Source: Cyclobacterium xiamenense
Lineage (GTDB): Bacteria; Bacteroidota; Bacteroidia; Cytophagales; Cyclobacteriaceae
NCBI RefSeq assembly: GCF_009467825.1
Contig: NZ_WIOK01000007.1
Location: forward strand, 1 to 64,000
Direction of reading: 5' to 3'
DNA length: 64,000 bases
Both the position numbers and the translations under genes were made by a program. Positions 36,357-45,314 of this stretch are shown here, in pieces. The notes under the pieces are model-generated. The model ran no database searches. It was not told the origin of the DNA and worked only from the letters and a program-made list of their open reading frames with translations. How positions within the stretch are numbered: position 1 is the stretch's first letter; each line of letters opens with the position of its first letter.

Positions 36357-37414
36357 GGCGGGTTAATTCTGACTTCTGGAAGAACAAGAAGGTGTTTATG
36401 ACCGGTCATACGGGATTTAAAGGAAGCTGGTTGGCACTGTGGCTCCAAGAGATGGGGGCGCATGTAAAAGGGTATTCCCTTGCGCCACCGACTGCACCCT
36501 CTCTTTTTACAGCCGCAAGAGTTTCCGAAAACATGATTTCGGAAAATGGAGATATCAGGAATCTAGAGCAGCTGACGATGAGCATGAGGCAATTTGAACC
36601 TGAAATAGTACTACATCTGGCAGCGCAGCCACTGGTCAGATTGTCTTATGAATCGCCGATTGATACCTATGACGTGAACGTATTGGGTACGGCTAAGGTA
36701 CTGGAAGCCGCTCGGTCTTGTGCATGCCTTAAGTCATTAGTAGTTGTGACCACAGATAAATGTTACGAGAATAATGAATGGGCTTGGGGTTACCGAGAAA
36801 ATGAGAGGATGGGCGGGTACGACCCGTACAGTAGCAGTAAGGGATGTGCGGAACTGATTGCATCTGCCTACAGAAGATCTTTTTTTAGTGAACCTGGCGG
36901 GGCTTCGGTCGCAACGGCTAGAGCCGGAAATGTAATTGGTGGGGGTGATTGGGCAAAAGATCGGTTGATACCGGATATTTTATCTGCTTTTGAGAAGAAT
37001 AGACCTGTTGTGATCCGGAACCCGATGGCTACGCGACCTTGGCAACATGTCTTAGAACCGCTATCAGGCTATCTGATTCTCGCGGAAGAGTTGTATGTAA
37101 GGGGCTCCGAAGTCGCTGAGGCTTGGAATTTTGGGCCAGACGAAGACGATTGCAAGCCGGTTTCATGGGTATTGGATCAGATGATTCGCTTTTGGGGAGA
37201 TGGGGCTTCTTGGTGTTACGATGACGAGCCCAATCCACATGAAGCCGTTTTTTTAAAGCTGGACTGTTCAAAGGCCAAGCATTACTTAAAATGGGAACCG
37301 AGGTGGCGTGTCGACGAAGCGTTAAAGCGAACTGTCTCTTGGTACCAGGTTTTTATGAGAAAAGGAAATGTCAGGAAATTGACTCTCAACGAAATTGAAG
37401 ATTATAATACGTAA
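36353..37414 (+). CDS. ddhB: CDP-glucose 4,6-dehydratase
   Basis: From the ATG at 36353 (ATGA overlap with ddhA) the protein is 353 residues. It is an extended SDR with [44 protein letters not shown] and the active site DPYSSSKG, then [16 protein letters not shown]. It forms CDP-4-keto-6-deoxyglucose. Longer frames from a GTG at 36314 exist but would run deep into ddhA. Second catalytic step of the cassette. Confidence 0.95.
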   Translation: MRRVNSDFWKNKKVFMTGHTGFKGSWLALWLQEMGAHVKGYSLAPPTAPSLFTAARVSENMISENGDIRNLEQLTMSMRQFEPEIVLHLAAQPLVRLSYESPIDTYDVNVLGTAKVLEAARSCACLKSLVVVTTDKCYENNEWAWGYRENERMGGYDPYSSSKGCAELIASAYRRSFFSEPGGASVATARAGNVIGGGDWAKDRLIPDILSAFEKNRPVVIRNPMATRPWQHVLEPLSGYLILAEELYVRGSEVAEAWNFGPDEDDCKPVSWVLDQMIRFWGDGASWCYDDEPNPHEAVFLKLDCSKAKHYLKWEPRWRVDEALKRTVSWYQVFMRKGNVRKLTLNEIEDYNT

Positions 37415-37423
37415 GGAAAAAGA

Positions 37424-38740
37424 ATGACTAGGTTAGAGGACATAAGAAATCAAATTCAGGAACTGGTGGAAACATATGCTGGTATCAAATACGAGGATAA
37501 TACGCCCATTCCAGGAGTTTCCGTAATTCCCCCATCAGGCAAAGTATTGGATAGCAGGGAGATTGCTAATATGGTAGATGCTTCGCTAGATGGCTGGCTT
37601 ACAGCAGGAAGGTTTAACGCAGCATTTGAGCAAAAACTAGCCACTTTTTTAGAGGTCCCCTTTGTTTTATCGGTAAATTCTGGTTCCTCTGCCAATTTGG
37701 TGGCATTTTCTACCTTGACCTCTTCAAGGCTTGGGGAGAGAGCGATTAAAAAGGGAGACGAGGTAATAACGGTCGCCGCGGGGTTTCCTACTACTGTAAA
37801 TCCCAGCATTCAATTCGGCGCTATACCGGTTTTTGTTGACGTGGATAGCCGCACACATAACATTAATGCAGATTTAATAGAAAGCGCCATCAGCCCCAAG
37901 ACCAAGGCTGTCATGTTGGCTCACACATTGGGGAATCCTTTTAATCTCGATAAAGTAACCGGGATATGTAAAAAATATAATTTATGGCTGATTGAGGATA
38001 CATGTGATGCTCTGGGAGCAACCTACAATGGTAAGAAAGTAGGGACGTTTGGCGATATAGGGACCTTGAGCTTTTACCCTGCGCACCATATAACCATGGG
38101 TGAAGGCGGAGCGGTTTTTATGAGAGATCCGCAATTAAAAATGATTGCAGAATCGTTCAGAGATTGGGGGCGAGATTGTTACTGTGCACCAGGCAAGGAC
38201 AATACATGCGGCTGTCGATTTGCTCAGCAGCATGGGACATTGCCATTTGGATACGACCATAAATATGTATACAGCCATGCGGGATACAATCTGAAGATTA
38301 CGGATATGCAAGCAGCATGCGGTCTCGCTCAGCTCGACAAACTAGAAGGATTTATTGAAAAAAGAAGAAGTAACTTTGAATACTTGAAAAACAGGCTTCT
38401 ATCATTGAATGATTTCATAGAGGTTGCAGTCCCCACGCATAACAGTAATCCCAGTTGGTTTGGTTTTCCTATTACGTTGAAAGAAAATGCCGGTGTGCTG
38501 CGGGTAGATTTACTACGCTATTTGGATCAAAATAAAATTGGGAGTAGGTTACTTTTCGCGGGTAATTTATTAAGTCAGCCTTATTTCAAAGATATCACAC
38601 ACAGGGTGGTTGGTTCGCTGGAAAACACTGAAAGGACCATGAAAAATACATTTTGGCTTGGAACATACCCTGCCTTACATGAGGAGCATTTTGAGTACAT
38701 GGCTCTAAAGTTAGAAGAGTTTTTTGGTCTGAATTTCTGA
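37424..38740 (+). CDS. ddhC: CDP-6-deoxy-L-threo-4-hexulose-3-dehydrase (E1, RfbH/DdhC)
   Basis: This 438-residue protein has a PLP-aminotransferase fold in which the usual PLP lysine is His: SFYPAHHITMGEGGAV. The Cys-rich segment RDCYCAPGKDNTCGCRF binds the [2Fe-2S] cluster. Both features identify the E1 dehydrase rather than an aminotransferase. With the reductase at 34598 it removes the C3 hydroxyl from the CDP-4-keto sugar. The stop shares a base with the next start (TGATG). Confidence 0.95.
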   Translation: MTRLEDIRNQIQELVETYAGIKYEDNTPIPGVSVIPPSGKVLDSREIANMVDASLDGWLTAGRFNAAFEQKLATFLEVPFVLSVNSGSSANLVAFSTLTSSRLGERAIKKGDEVITVAAGFPTTVNPSIQFGAIPVFVDVDSRTHNINADLIESAISPKTKAVMLAHTLGNPFNLDKVTGICKKYNLWLIEDTCDALGATYNGKKVGTFGDIGTLSFYPAHHITMGEGGAVFMRDPQLKMIAESFRDWGRDCYCAPGKDNTCGCRFAQQHGTLPFGYDHKYVYSHAGYNLKITDMQAACGLAQLDKLEGFIEKRRSNFEYLKNRLLSLNDFIEVAVPTHNSNPSWFGFPITLKENAGVLRVDLLRYLDQNKIGSRLLFAGNLLSQPYFKDITHRVVGSLENTERTMKNTFWLGTYPALHEEHFEYMALKLEEFFGLNF

Positions 38741-39606
38741 TGACTATATTTTTAACAGGAGGAACTGGATTTATCGGCAGGAATTGGATCAGGCAATTTT
38801 TGAAAACCTTTTCTGATCACTCGCTAATCGTATTTGTAAGAAATCAAAAATTTTTTGGGTCTGATTTCGCATCGGATAAGCGGGTACGGTTTTCTTATGC
38901 TGAGTCGCTAGATAAGGTAGACCTATCGGATTTGAAAGAAGTGGATGTCGTGTTGCATTTGGCAGCGCATGCTATACAGTATCCATATGATACATTAGAA
39001 AGGTGTGTGGAAAATAATGTTTATCGGCCGTTAGCTCTTTTTAAGAAAGCCTGCGATGCAGGTGTGAAGAAGATTGTTGTGACCGGAAGTTATTTTGAAT
39101 ACGGGTATACGGCAAGATTCACAACTAAGGTTAGAGTAGATGATCCCCTTTTACCTTCAAACAATTATTCAATCTCGAAAGCTGCTTCGTTCAATGCTTT
39201 CCTGGATTTTGCACTGAAAAATAAGGTTATACTACATTACCACAGGTTATTTCAAGTGTACGGTGAGGGCGAGGCTTTACATCGATTTTATCCATCACTC
39301 GTAGCGGCCGCAAGGGAAGGTAGAAATTTTAAAATGACGGAGGGGAATCAAGTTAGGGATTTCATCAGCGTGGAGTCGGTTACCGACCATCTGATACACT
39401 CAGCGTTAGAGGAAGTTTCGGATAAGAAATACAACGCCTGGATATCAAATCTGGGTAGTGGATATGGAACGAGGCTTTCCGATTTTGCCTTTGAGAAATG
39501 GCAATCGCTTAATGCGAAAGGAAAGTTGCTTATCGGTGCATTGGAAAGTCGACCATATGAGATGGATGGGATAATTGCAGACCTGGATTTTGAAATGATT
39601 TTATAA
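38740..39606 (+). CDS. CDP-3,6-dideoxyhexose synthase SDR (abequose/paratose synthase-like)
   Basis: This 288-residue SDR has FLTGGTGFIGRNWIRQFL, LHLAAHAIQYPYD, VTGSYFEYGY, the YSISK active site and RDFISVESVTDHL. In DDH cassettes this position is held by the enzyme that reduces the C4 ketone to give CDP-abequose or CDP-paratose. Motifs resemble RfbJ/RfbS, but I cannot decide the C4 configuration. No tyvelose epimerase or C5 epimerase is beside it, which argues against tyvelose and ascarylose. Confidence 0.82.
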   Translation: MTIFLTGGTGFIGRNWIRQFLKTFSDHSLIVFVRNQKFFGSDFASDKRVRFSYAESLDKVDLSDLKEVDVVLHLAAHAIQYPYDTLERCVENNVYRPLALFKKACDAGVKKIVVTGSYFEYGYTARFTTKVRVDDPLLPSNNYSISKAASFNAFLDFALKNKVILHYHRLFQVYGEGEALHRFYPSLVAAAREGRNFKMTEGNQVRDFISVESVTDHLIHSALEEVSDKKYNAWISNLGSGYGTRLSDFAFEKWQSLNAKGKLLIGALESRPYEMDGIIADLDFEMIL

Positions 39607-39610
39607 GAGT

Positions 39611-40501
39611 ATGGAGTTTTCAGTTTGTATACCGACGTATAATAGGGCATCGTATTTAAAGTTAGCACTTGATACCGTCATTACCCAATTAGGTGATAAT
39701 GATGAATTAGTAATTCAAGATAATTGTTCTCAGGACAACACAGAAAGCGTTGTACGTAGCTATTTACGCGATAGTCGGATAAAGTACTTTAGGAATGGCG
39801 AGAACCTTGGACTTATCGGTAACTTTCGCGAACTGGTTAATAATGCTACAAAAGAATACGTTTACCTATTGACTGACGATGATTTCCTATTGCCCAATGC
39901 GTTGGATTTATGTCGCGAATTTGCAAGAAAATCGAAAGCAAAGGCATTTAAGACATCGTATTATATTTACAATGAAAAATCAAATACAGGGAAACTAAAT
40001 AAGTATTTTAATTTGTCGCTTTATCCTGATGACTTGGATCATGAGCAGATCGCGCGGATTTACCAATCCGCACATACATTCACAGGATTATGTTTTAGCA
40101 GAAGTTTGTTTGATTACGATTTTTTTGTGAAATACGGCAATGTATGGTATCCGAGCATGTTGATTACAGGACTTGCAAAAAGTGAATTAGGTTATTTGGA
40201 TAAGCCGACAAATGTTCATGTGTGGGAAAACGATACCTTTTGGGGAATAGATCCGAATCGAAGAGATATTCTGAATGATTCCCAAATAGATGTACTGCTT
40301 TTTTTATGGGAAAATAATTATATCGATCGTCAGTTGTTCCCTGTAATGGTCAAACACCATTGTTTAACTAACCACAATGCGGATAACGCCAGATTGCATG
40401 CCTACATAGGTTTAAGGTTGCGTCTGAAAATAAAAATACACATTTGGAAGAGGGAATTTTTAGATTCTATGGTTGGAGTCGCTTCAAAGATTCTCAATTA
40501 A
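39611..40501 (+). CDS. Family 2 glycosyltransferase, candidate dideoxyhexosyltransferase
   Basis: This 296-residue GT-A protein has FSVCIPTYNRASYLKLALD, VIQDNCSQDNTE, NLGLIGNFRELVNNA and YLLTDDDFLLPN. The NLGxxxNF pattern resembles the abequosyltransferase WbaV group. It starts four bases after the dideoxyhexose synthase, so it is the natural candidate to attach that sugar. That assignment is inference from position and a partial motif match. Confidence 0.8.
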   Translation: MEFSVCIPTYNRASYLKLALDTVITQLGDNDELVIQDNCSQDNTESVVRSYLRDSRIKYFRNGENLGLIGNFRELVNNATKEYVYLLTDDDFLLPNALDLCREFARKSKAKAFKTSYYIYNEKSNTGKLNKYFNLSLYPDDLDHEQIARIYQSAHTFTGLCFSRSLFDYDFFVKYGNVWYPSMLITGLAKSELGYLDKPTNVHVWENDTFWGIDPNRRDILNDSQIDVLLFLWENNYIDRQLFPVMVKHHCLTNHNADNARLHAYIGLRLRLKIKIHIWKREFLDSMVGVASKILN

Positions 40502-40665
40502 CTAGGAGTCTAATAGGGATAAGAATTTTTTGTTGGCTGTTTGGGTAGTAATATCCATACCATTGGTAATGTGTCGAGCAGATGCTTGTGCGATCCTAGG
40601 TATCGAGCATTTGTTTAAGTGGCTTATCTAGATACTAAGCGTGTTTCCGTTTGAATCGTTTACGA

Positions 40666-41808
40666 ATGAGCGAATCGAAAAAAGTGAGTAAAGATATTCT
40701 AATTGTTACCCACGGCTTCTACCCGGAACAAAGCCCTCGGTCTTTTCGGGCCACCGAACTAGCGAAAGAATTTTGTCGGCAAGGACATCGGGTTACCGTC
40801 ATGGCTCCTTATCGGCAAGGCACGGCGACCTTGGCTGCAAACTGTGGATTTGAATACAAATCGTTGGGTAATTTAACCTGGAAAATTTTTAATTTCAGTG
40901 CACTCGGACTTCCGGGGAGGCTGTATAACAAGGCCGTAAACCGGCTATTTCCACTCCTCCTGGAATATCCGATGATGGAGCTTTTTAGTAAGGTCCGAAA
41001 GGCATTAAATGCAGAAACGAAGCGGTATGATTTATTGATTTCGATTGCCGTACCCTATCCCATTCACTGGGGGGTGGCTTCGATTTGGTCGGCTGATAAA
41101 AATAAGAATCCCGCGAGTGTATGGGTAGCCGATTGTGGCGATCCCTATTGCTTGCAGGAAAACGATACCTTCCGTCCACCCATCTATTTTAGGTGGGTGG
41201 AAAAATGGTTTATGCGAAAGACTGATTTCATTACCGTCCCTACTCAGCAATCGATAGCCGGCTATTTTCTGGAATTTCATTCCAAAATGCGGGTAATTCC
41301 GCAAGGGTTTCGTTTTGAGGATTTAACCCAATTACCGGTAAAAGATGACGGAATCGTTCGTTTTGGCTATGGTGGAAGTTTTATCCGCGGGAGACGGGAT
41401 CCAAGAAGCTTCCTGGAATTTCTTTGCACGCTAAATGCTTCGTTTCGCTACGAGTTTCATGTCTACACTACCCAAAAGGAATTTATCATGCCCTATGCCA
41501 ACCGAGACTCCCGCATACGCGTGTTTGAGCCCATCCCGCGCCTGGATTTACTTCGGGTGTTCTCTTCGTTTCACTTTGTTGTGAACTTTAGCAATCAGGG
41601 TAGTGCACAGACGCCAAGCAAATTGATCGATTACGCCATGATGGGTAAACCGATTTTAAACATTGATACGCAGGAAATGCACAACGAACGAATAATCCCT
41701 TTTTTAAAGGGAGATTATCAAGGGCGGGTAGTCGTAGCGAATACCGAAAACTACCGAATTGAAAACGTATGTGTAGCCTTCCTGGCATTACTGCGGCAAG
41801 AAAAATAG
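40666..41808 (+). CDS. GT4-like glycosyltransferase
   Basis: From the ATG at 40666 the protein is 380 residues (a TTG at 40651 is an unneeded extension). It has the GT-B start DILIVTHGFYPEQSPRSFRATELAKEF, shortened here to its key part HGFYPEQSPRSFRA, then VWVADCGDPYCLQ, DFITVPTQQSI and a C-terminal donor domain with SAQTPSKLIDYAMMGKPIL. The acceptor loop and EX-type donor site fit GT4. It is followed after two bases by the polymerase-like gene. The 164 bases upstream are empty and may hold a promoter. Confidence 0.82.
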   Translation: MSESKKVSKDILIVTHGFYPEQSPRSFRATELAKEFCRQGHRVTVMAPYRQGTATLAANCGFEYKSLGNLTWKIFNFSALGLPGRLYNKAVNRLFPLLLEYPMMELFSKVRKALNAETKRYDLLISIAVPYPIHWGVASIWSADKNKNPASVWVADCGDPYCLQENDTFRPPIYFRWVEKWFMRKTDFITVPTQQSIAGYFLEFHSKMRVIPQGFRFEDLTQLPVKDDGIVRFGYGGSFIRGRRDPRSFLEFLCTLNASFRYEFHVYTTQKEFIMPYANRDSRIRVFEPIPRLDLLRVFSSFHFVVNFSNQGSAQTPSKLIDYAMMGKPILNIDTQEMHNERIIPFLKGDYQGRVVVANTENYRIENVCVAFLALLRQEK

Positions 41809-41810
41809 CG

Positions 41811-43052
41811 ATGAACAAGCGGCTCAATTTACATACCTACCTGGGAATCTGGCTTATCAACCCATTCATTGCGGCCATTCCGCTTTTTCGGGATTTTGGC
41901 TACCGGAAGCAAATGCTACCTTTTTTGTTGTTGTCTTTTTTCTTTGGAGTATCGTTTGTCATAGAGCCCGGTTCCGGCGTAGATGCCTCCCGGTATGCGG
42001 CCGAGTTGGCCTACCTGCACGAAGAGTCGGTCAGCTTCTCGGATTACATGGGAAGCGTTTACACGGAAGGTACGAAAGTGGATTTGTACCAGCCCTTGCT
42101 GACCTGGACTGTGAGTCGCTTTACGGGCAACTATCAATGGTTATTTGGAATGTTTTCGCTGGTTTTCGGGTATTTTTGGTTTAAAGTGCTCTTGCTGATT
42201 CGCCAGCAAATCCGTATTCCCTTTCGTGGCCTTGTTTTGTTCGCCTTTCTATTATTGGCTCTGATAAACCCTATTTGGAGTATTAACGGCGTTCGCATGT
42301 GGACAGCGGTACAGATGTTTTTTTATGGTCTCCTGCTGTATCAGGTTCAGGGTCAACGGAAGGCTTGGATTTGGTTGGTACTTCCGGTATTCGTTCATTT
42401 TTCCCTGGCTTTTCCACTGGCGCTTTACCTTGTATTTCGATTCCTTCCCATACGTTCGATCCGACTTTATTTTTACGGGTATCTCGGTACTTTTTTTGTT
42501 GGGGAACTTGATCTGGATCTGGTCCGGAGTTATTTCGAACTTCTGCCGGGTTTTATGCAGTCGAGAAAATCCTATTTAAACGAAGCCTACGTGGAGCAAA
42601 TTTCGCAAGCATCCGAAAATCTGGGAACACACGTACTGGTGGCGAATTTGCTGGAGCGCTACAGCATGGTTGCCACGGTACTGTTAATCTATTATTTCTT
42701 TTATGTTCGATCCAAGCTGCGAGCTGGCAGGGCACATGCCGCATTTACCTTAACCTTGTTATATAGTTCGTTTGCAAACCTCGTCGCGCAACTTCCTTCG
42801 GGTGGGAGATTTATCGTACTTTCCAATCTGCTGATCGTGTTATCGTTGATTTATTTTCTGTCCTACAGCCCTTTTCGGATTCCAGGTATCTGGAAGAACC
42901 TATTGTTGGCTTCGTTTCTGCTGGTTGGTGTATTCAAGATCCGCACTGGTCTGGATTTCGTTGGAATATTCTTTTTTATTGGCAATCCCCTAATCAATCT
43001 TTTCGTGCAGGATACCACACCTTTGATAGTTTTTATTAAATCGATCCTATGA
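41811..43052 (+). CDS. EpsG-like polysaccharide polymerase (Wzy-type membrane protein)
   Basis: From the ATG at 41811 the protein is 413 residues with about ten hydrophobic segments, beginning LHTYLGIWLINPFIAAIPLF. Features of the EpsG family are EPGSGVDASRYAAEL near the first periplasmic loop, LINPIWSINGVRMWTAVQMF and LPSGGRFIVLSNLLIVLSL. Members polymerise repeat units or act as integral-membrane partners in chain assembly. It overlaps the deacetylase by four bases (ATGA). A longer frame from 41769 lies within the preceding transferase and is not needed. Confidence 0.82.
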   Translation: MNKRLNLHTYLGIWLINPFIAAIPLFRDFGYRKQMLPFLLLSFFFGVSFVIEPGSGVDASRYAAELAYLHEESVSFSDYMGSVYTEGTKVDLYQPLLTWTVSRFTGNYQWLFGMFSLVFGYFWFKVLLLIRQQIRIPFRGLVLFAFLLLALINPIWSINGVRMWTAVQMFFYGLLLYQVQGQRKAWIWLVLPVFVHFSLAFPLALYLVFRFLPIRSIRLYFYGYLGTFFVGELDLDLVRSYFELLPGFMQSRKSYLNEAYVEQISQASENLGTHVLVANLLERYSMVATVLLIYYFFYVRSKLRAGRAHAAFTLTLLYSSFANLVAQLPSGGRFIVLSNLLIVLSLIYFLSYSPFRIPGIWKNLLLASFLLVGVFKIRTGLDFVGIFFFIGNPLINLFVQDTTPLIVFIKSIL

Positions 43053-44164
43053 TACCGAACGCAAGCTGGGTTAAGGGGTTCATTGGCGGTCTGAAGACGA
43101 ACCGGCAGGGGCTCTATTCCGATAGGAAAGTGGTGGTATTTGAATCGGATGACTGGGGAGCCATCCGCACCCCTTCCCGGGAGGTGTTGCGCGCTTTCAG
43201 AAAACAAGGGTTCGATCTTACCGGTAGCCTATACAAGGTAGACGCACTCGCTTCGCGTACGGACCTGGAAGACCTCTTTGATGTATTGCTCAACCACAAA
43301 AATTCCAGCGGTAAATCCCCCGTTTTTACGGCGAATGCGATCATGGCAAATCCTGATTTTGGAAAAATTGCGGCATCCGATTTTCTCGAGTACCACTTCG
43401 AGCCATTTACGAATACCTTTTTGCGTTACCCCGAGCATGCAACTAATTTGGAGCTGTGGAAGAAGGGATTGGAGCTGGGTGTTTTCGTTCCCGAGTATCA
43501 TGGACGGGAACACGTGAATATCAACCGCTGGTTACAGGCTTTAGCAAAAGGAGATGAACGAACCCTTTTTTCTTTTCGCTTAGGGAGCACCTATTCCGGA
43601 AAAGGGGATTATGCCTACATGGAATCCTTTGACTGGGATTCACCCAACGAGGTCAGTTCTCAGGCAGAAATCATCCGGGAAGGGGCACGGTTATTCACGG
43701 AGACCTTCGGAAAGTCTCCAAGATCGTTTATTGCCCCCTGTTACAATTGGGATCCTGCCCTCGAACAGATCTTGTCGAGTATTGGTATTTCCTGGATTCA
43801 AGGCCTTTCGACGCAGCTCGCTCCCACGGGAGGCTTCGATGCATATCGCCCAATTCGGCATCATTTTGGCCAATCGAATGGGTTTGGTTCCCGTTACAAC
43901 GTTCGCAATGTATTCTTTGAACCTGTCAATAATCCGGACGCAGATTGGACCGATGCTGCCATGGCGCGTATTCAGGCGGCTTTTTTGTTGAAAAAGCCTG
44001 CAGTTATCTGTACACACCGATTGAATTACGTCGGGTATATAGACCCTAAAAATAAGTCCAATGGACTATATCATCTCAATAAATTGTTACGGGCCATTTT
44101 GAAGAAATGGCCGGATGTGGATTTCGTCAGCACCCCTGAGTTGTCTAACGTCATCACATTATAA
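43049..44164 (+). CDS. Polysaccharide deacetylase-like protein (ESDDWG type, copy 1)
   Basis: This 371-residue protein has VVVFESDDWGAIRTPSREV at the start, VFTANAIMANPDFGKI, FVPEYHGREHVN and ICTHRLNYVGYIDPKNKSNG near the end. The Asp pair and His residues fit the metal site of carbohydrate esterase-like barrels. It is probably a cytoplasmic or membrane-associated enzyme, as no signal peptide is seen. It is paralogous to the protein at 51751. Removing an acetyl group from a glycan or sugar precursor is the likely role. Confidence 0.8.
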   Translation: MIPNASWVKGFIGGLKTNRQGLYSDRKVVVFESDDWGAIRTPSREVLRAFRKQGFDLTGSLYKVDALASRTDLEDLFDVLLNHKNSSGKSPVFTANAIMANPDFGKIAASDFLEYHFEPFTNTFLRYPEHATNLELWKKGLELGVFVPEYHGREHVNINRWLQALAKGDERTLFSFRLGSTYSGKGDYAYMESFDWDSPNEVSSQAEIIREGARLFTETFGKSPRSFIAPCYNWDPALEQILSSIGISWIQGLSTQLAPTGGFDAYRPIRHHFGQSNGFGSRYNVRNVFFEPVNNPDADWTDAAMARIQAAFLLKKPAVICTHRLNYVGYIDPKNKSNGLYHLNKLLRAILKKWPDVDFVSTPELSNVITL

Positions 44165-44167
44165 GCC

Positions 44168-45310
44168 ATGACGAAAATAAAAATTGGTTTTACCGGAGAC
44201 TTCTGCCCCTGGCAGCGGGTGCAAGATCGTTTTTTTAATGGTAACTGGATGGGTGGTTTTCGGGAAGTACTTCCGTTTTTTCACGAAAACGATTGCAATA
44301 TCATTGATCTGGAATGCCCGCTAACAAACGCAACTGGAAAAATCAGGAAAACCGGACCGCATATTAAGTCGGCCCCTAAGACTTCAGAGATACTGAAGCA
44401 CCTTAATTGTGAACTTGTGGTGACGGCGAATAATCATTTTAAGGATTACGGATGGGCGGGAATGAAAGAAAGTTACGAGGCTTTGCGGTCGCAGAACATC
44501 GGATGGTGTGGAAGCGGGATAAATCGCCAGGAGGCATCCAAAACCAACTTTCTGGCAATTAAAGGGGTATCGATTGCTGTCATAAACATGGCAGAAAATG
44601 AATGGACGACCACCCATGGGGAAGAGCCCGGTTGTCATGCCATTGATTACCCAATAGCCTTGCAAAAGATCCAGGAAGCGAGGAATGAAAACGTCGATGT
44701 TGTTATCGTGGTATTGCATGGGGGGCACGAACATTATTCGCTGCCAAGCCCCCGGATGAAAGCCCAATTTCGTTTTATGATTGATGCAGGAGCAGATGCC
44801 GTGGTTGGACACCATACGCACATTGTATCGGGGTACGAAGTGTATAAAAACAAGCCTATTTTTTTTAGTTTAGGAAATTTTTGTTTCGATTGGCCGGGTT
44901 TGAGAAACGGCACCTGGAATAAAGGGATGCTGTTGCGATTGCTGTTTGAAAAAGGGCAACATCCGACGTTCGAAATCACCCATATCCATCAAAACGATGA
45001 TTTTGTAGGTGTTCGTCTTGCCGATGAAAGGCTGGTTCAACAACTGGAAAGAGAACAGCTACATTTGAACGAGATCATAGCGGACGATCGAGAATTGGGT
45101 CGTGCATTTGATCGCTATGCGGAGAGGTTGAGTAGCGTGATGTGCAGTCGCATTCAGCCGTATCAAAACCGCTTTCTGGTCGGGCTCCACAAACGGGGCT
45201 TTCTTCCCGACCTGATGGGGCCTTCGAAAAGGAAAATGCTGCAAATTCTCGCTCAGTGTGAATCCCACCGAGAGGTTTTGTTATGGACCTTAAAAAATTC
45301 TCCTTATTAA
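44168..45310 (+). CDS. CapA-like (PGA_cap) metallophosphatase-fold protein
   Basis: This 380-residue protein follows the CapA pattern: IGFTGDFCPWQ, IIDLECPLTNATGK, VVTANNHFKDYG, VVIVVLHGGHEHY and ADAVVGHHTHIVSG, then IFFSLGNFCFD. CapA proteins take part in poly-gamma-glutamate capsule synthesis, and the fold is a calcineurin-like phosphoesterase. No signal peptide or membrane helix is apparent. Next to an asparagine synthase and an ATP-grasp ligase, it could serve an amino-acid or amide modification of the polymer. Substrate unknown. Confidence 0.85.
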   Translation: MTKIKIGFTGDFCPWQRVQDRFFNGNWMGGFREVLPFFHENDCNIIDLECPLTNATGKIRKTGPHIKSAPKTSEILKHLNCELVVTANNHFKDYGWAGMKESYEALRSQNIGWCGSGINRQEASKTNFLAIKGVSIAVINMAENEWTTTHGEEPGCHAIDYPIALQKIQEARNENVDVVIVVLHGGHEHYSLPSPRMKAQFRFMIDAGADAVVGHHTHIVSGYEVYKNKPIFFSLGNFCFDWPGLRNGTWNKGMLLRLLFEKGQHPTFEITHIHQNDDFVGVRLADERLVQQLEREQLHLNEIIADDRELGRAFDRYAERLSSVMCSRIQPYQNRFLVGLHKRGFLPDLMGPSKRKMLQILAQCESHREVLLWTLKNSPY

Positions 45311-45314
45311 AACG

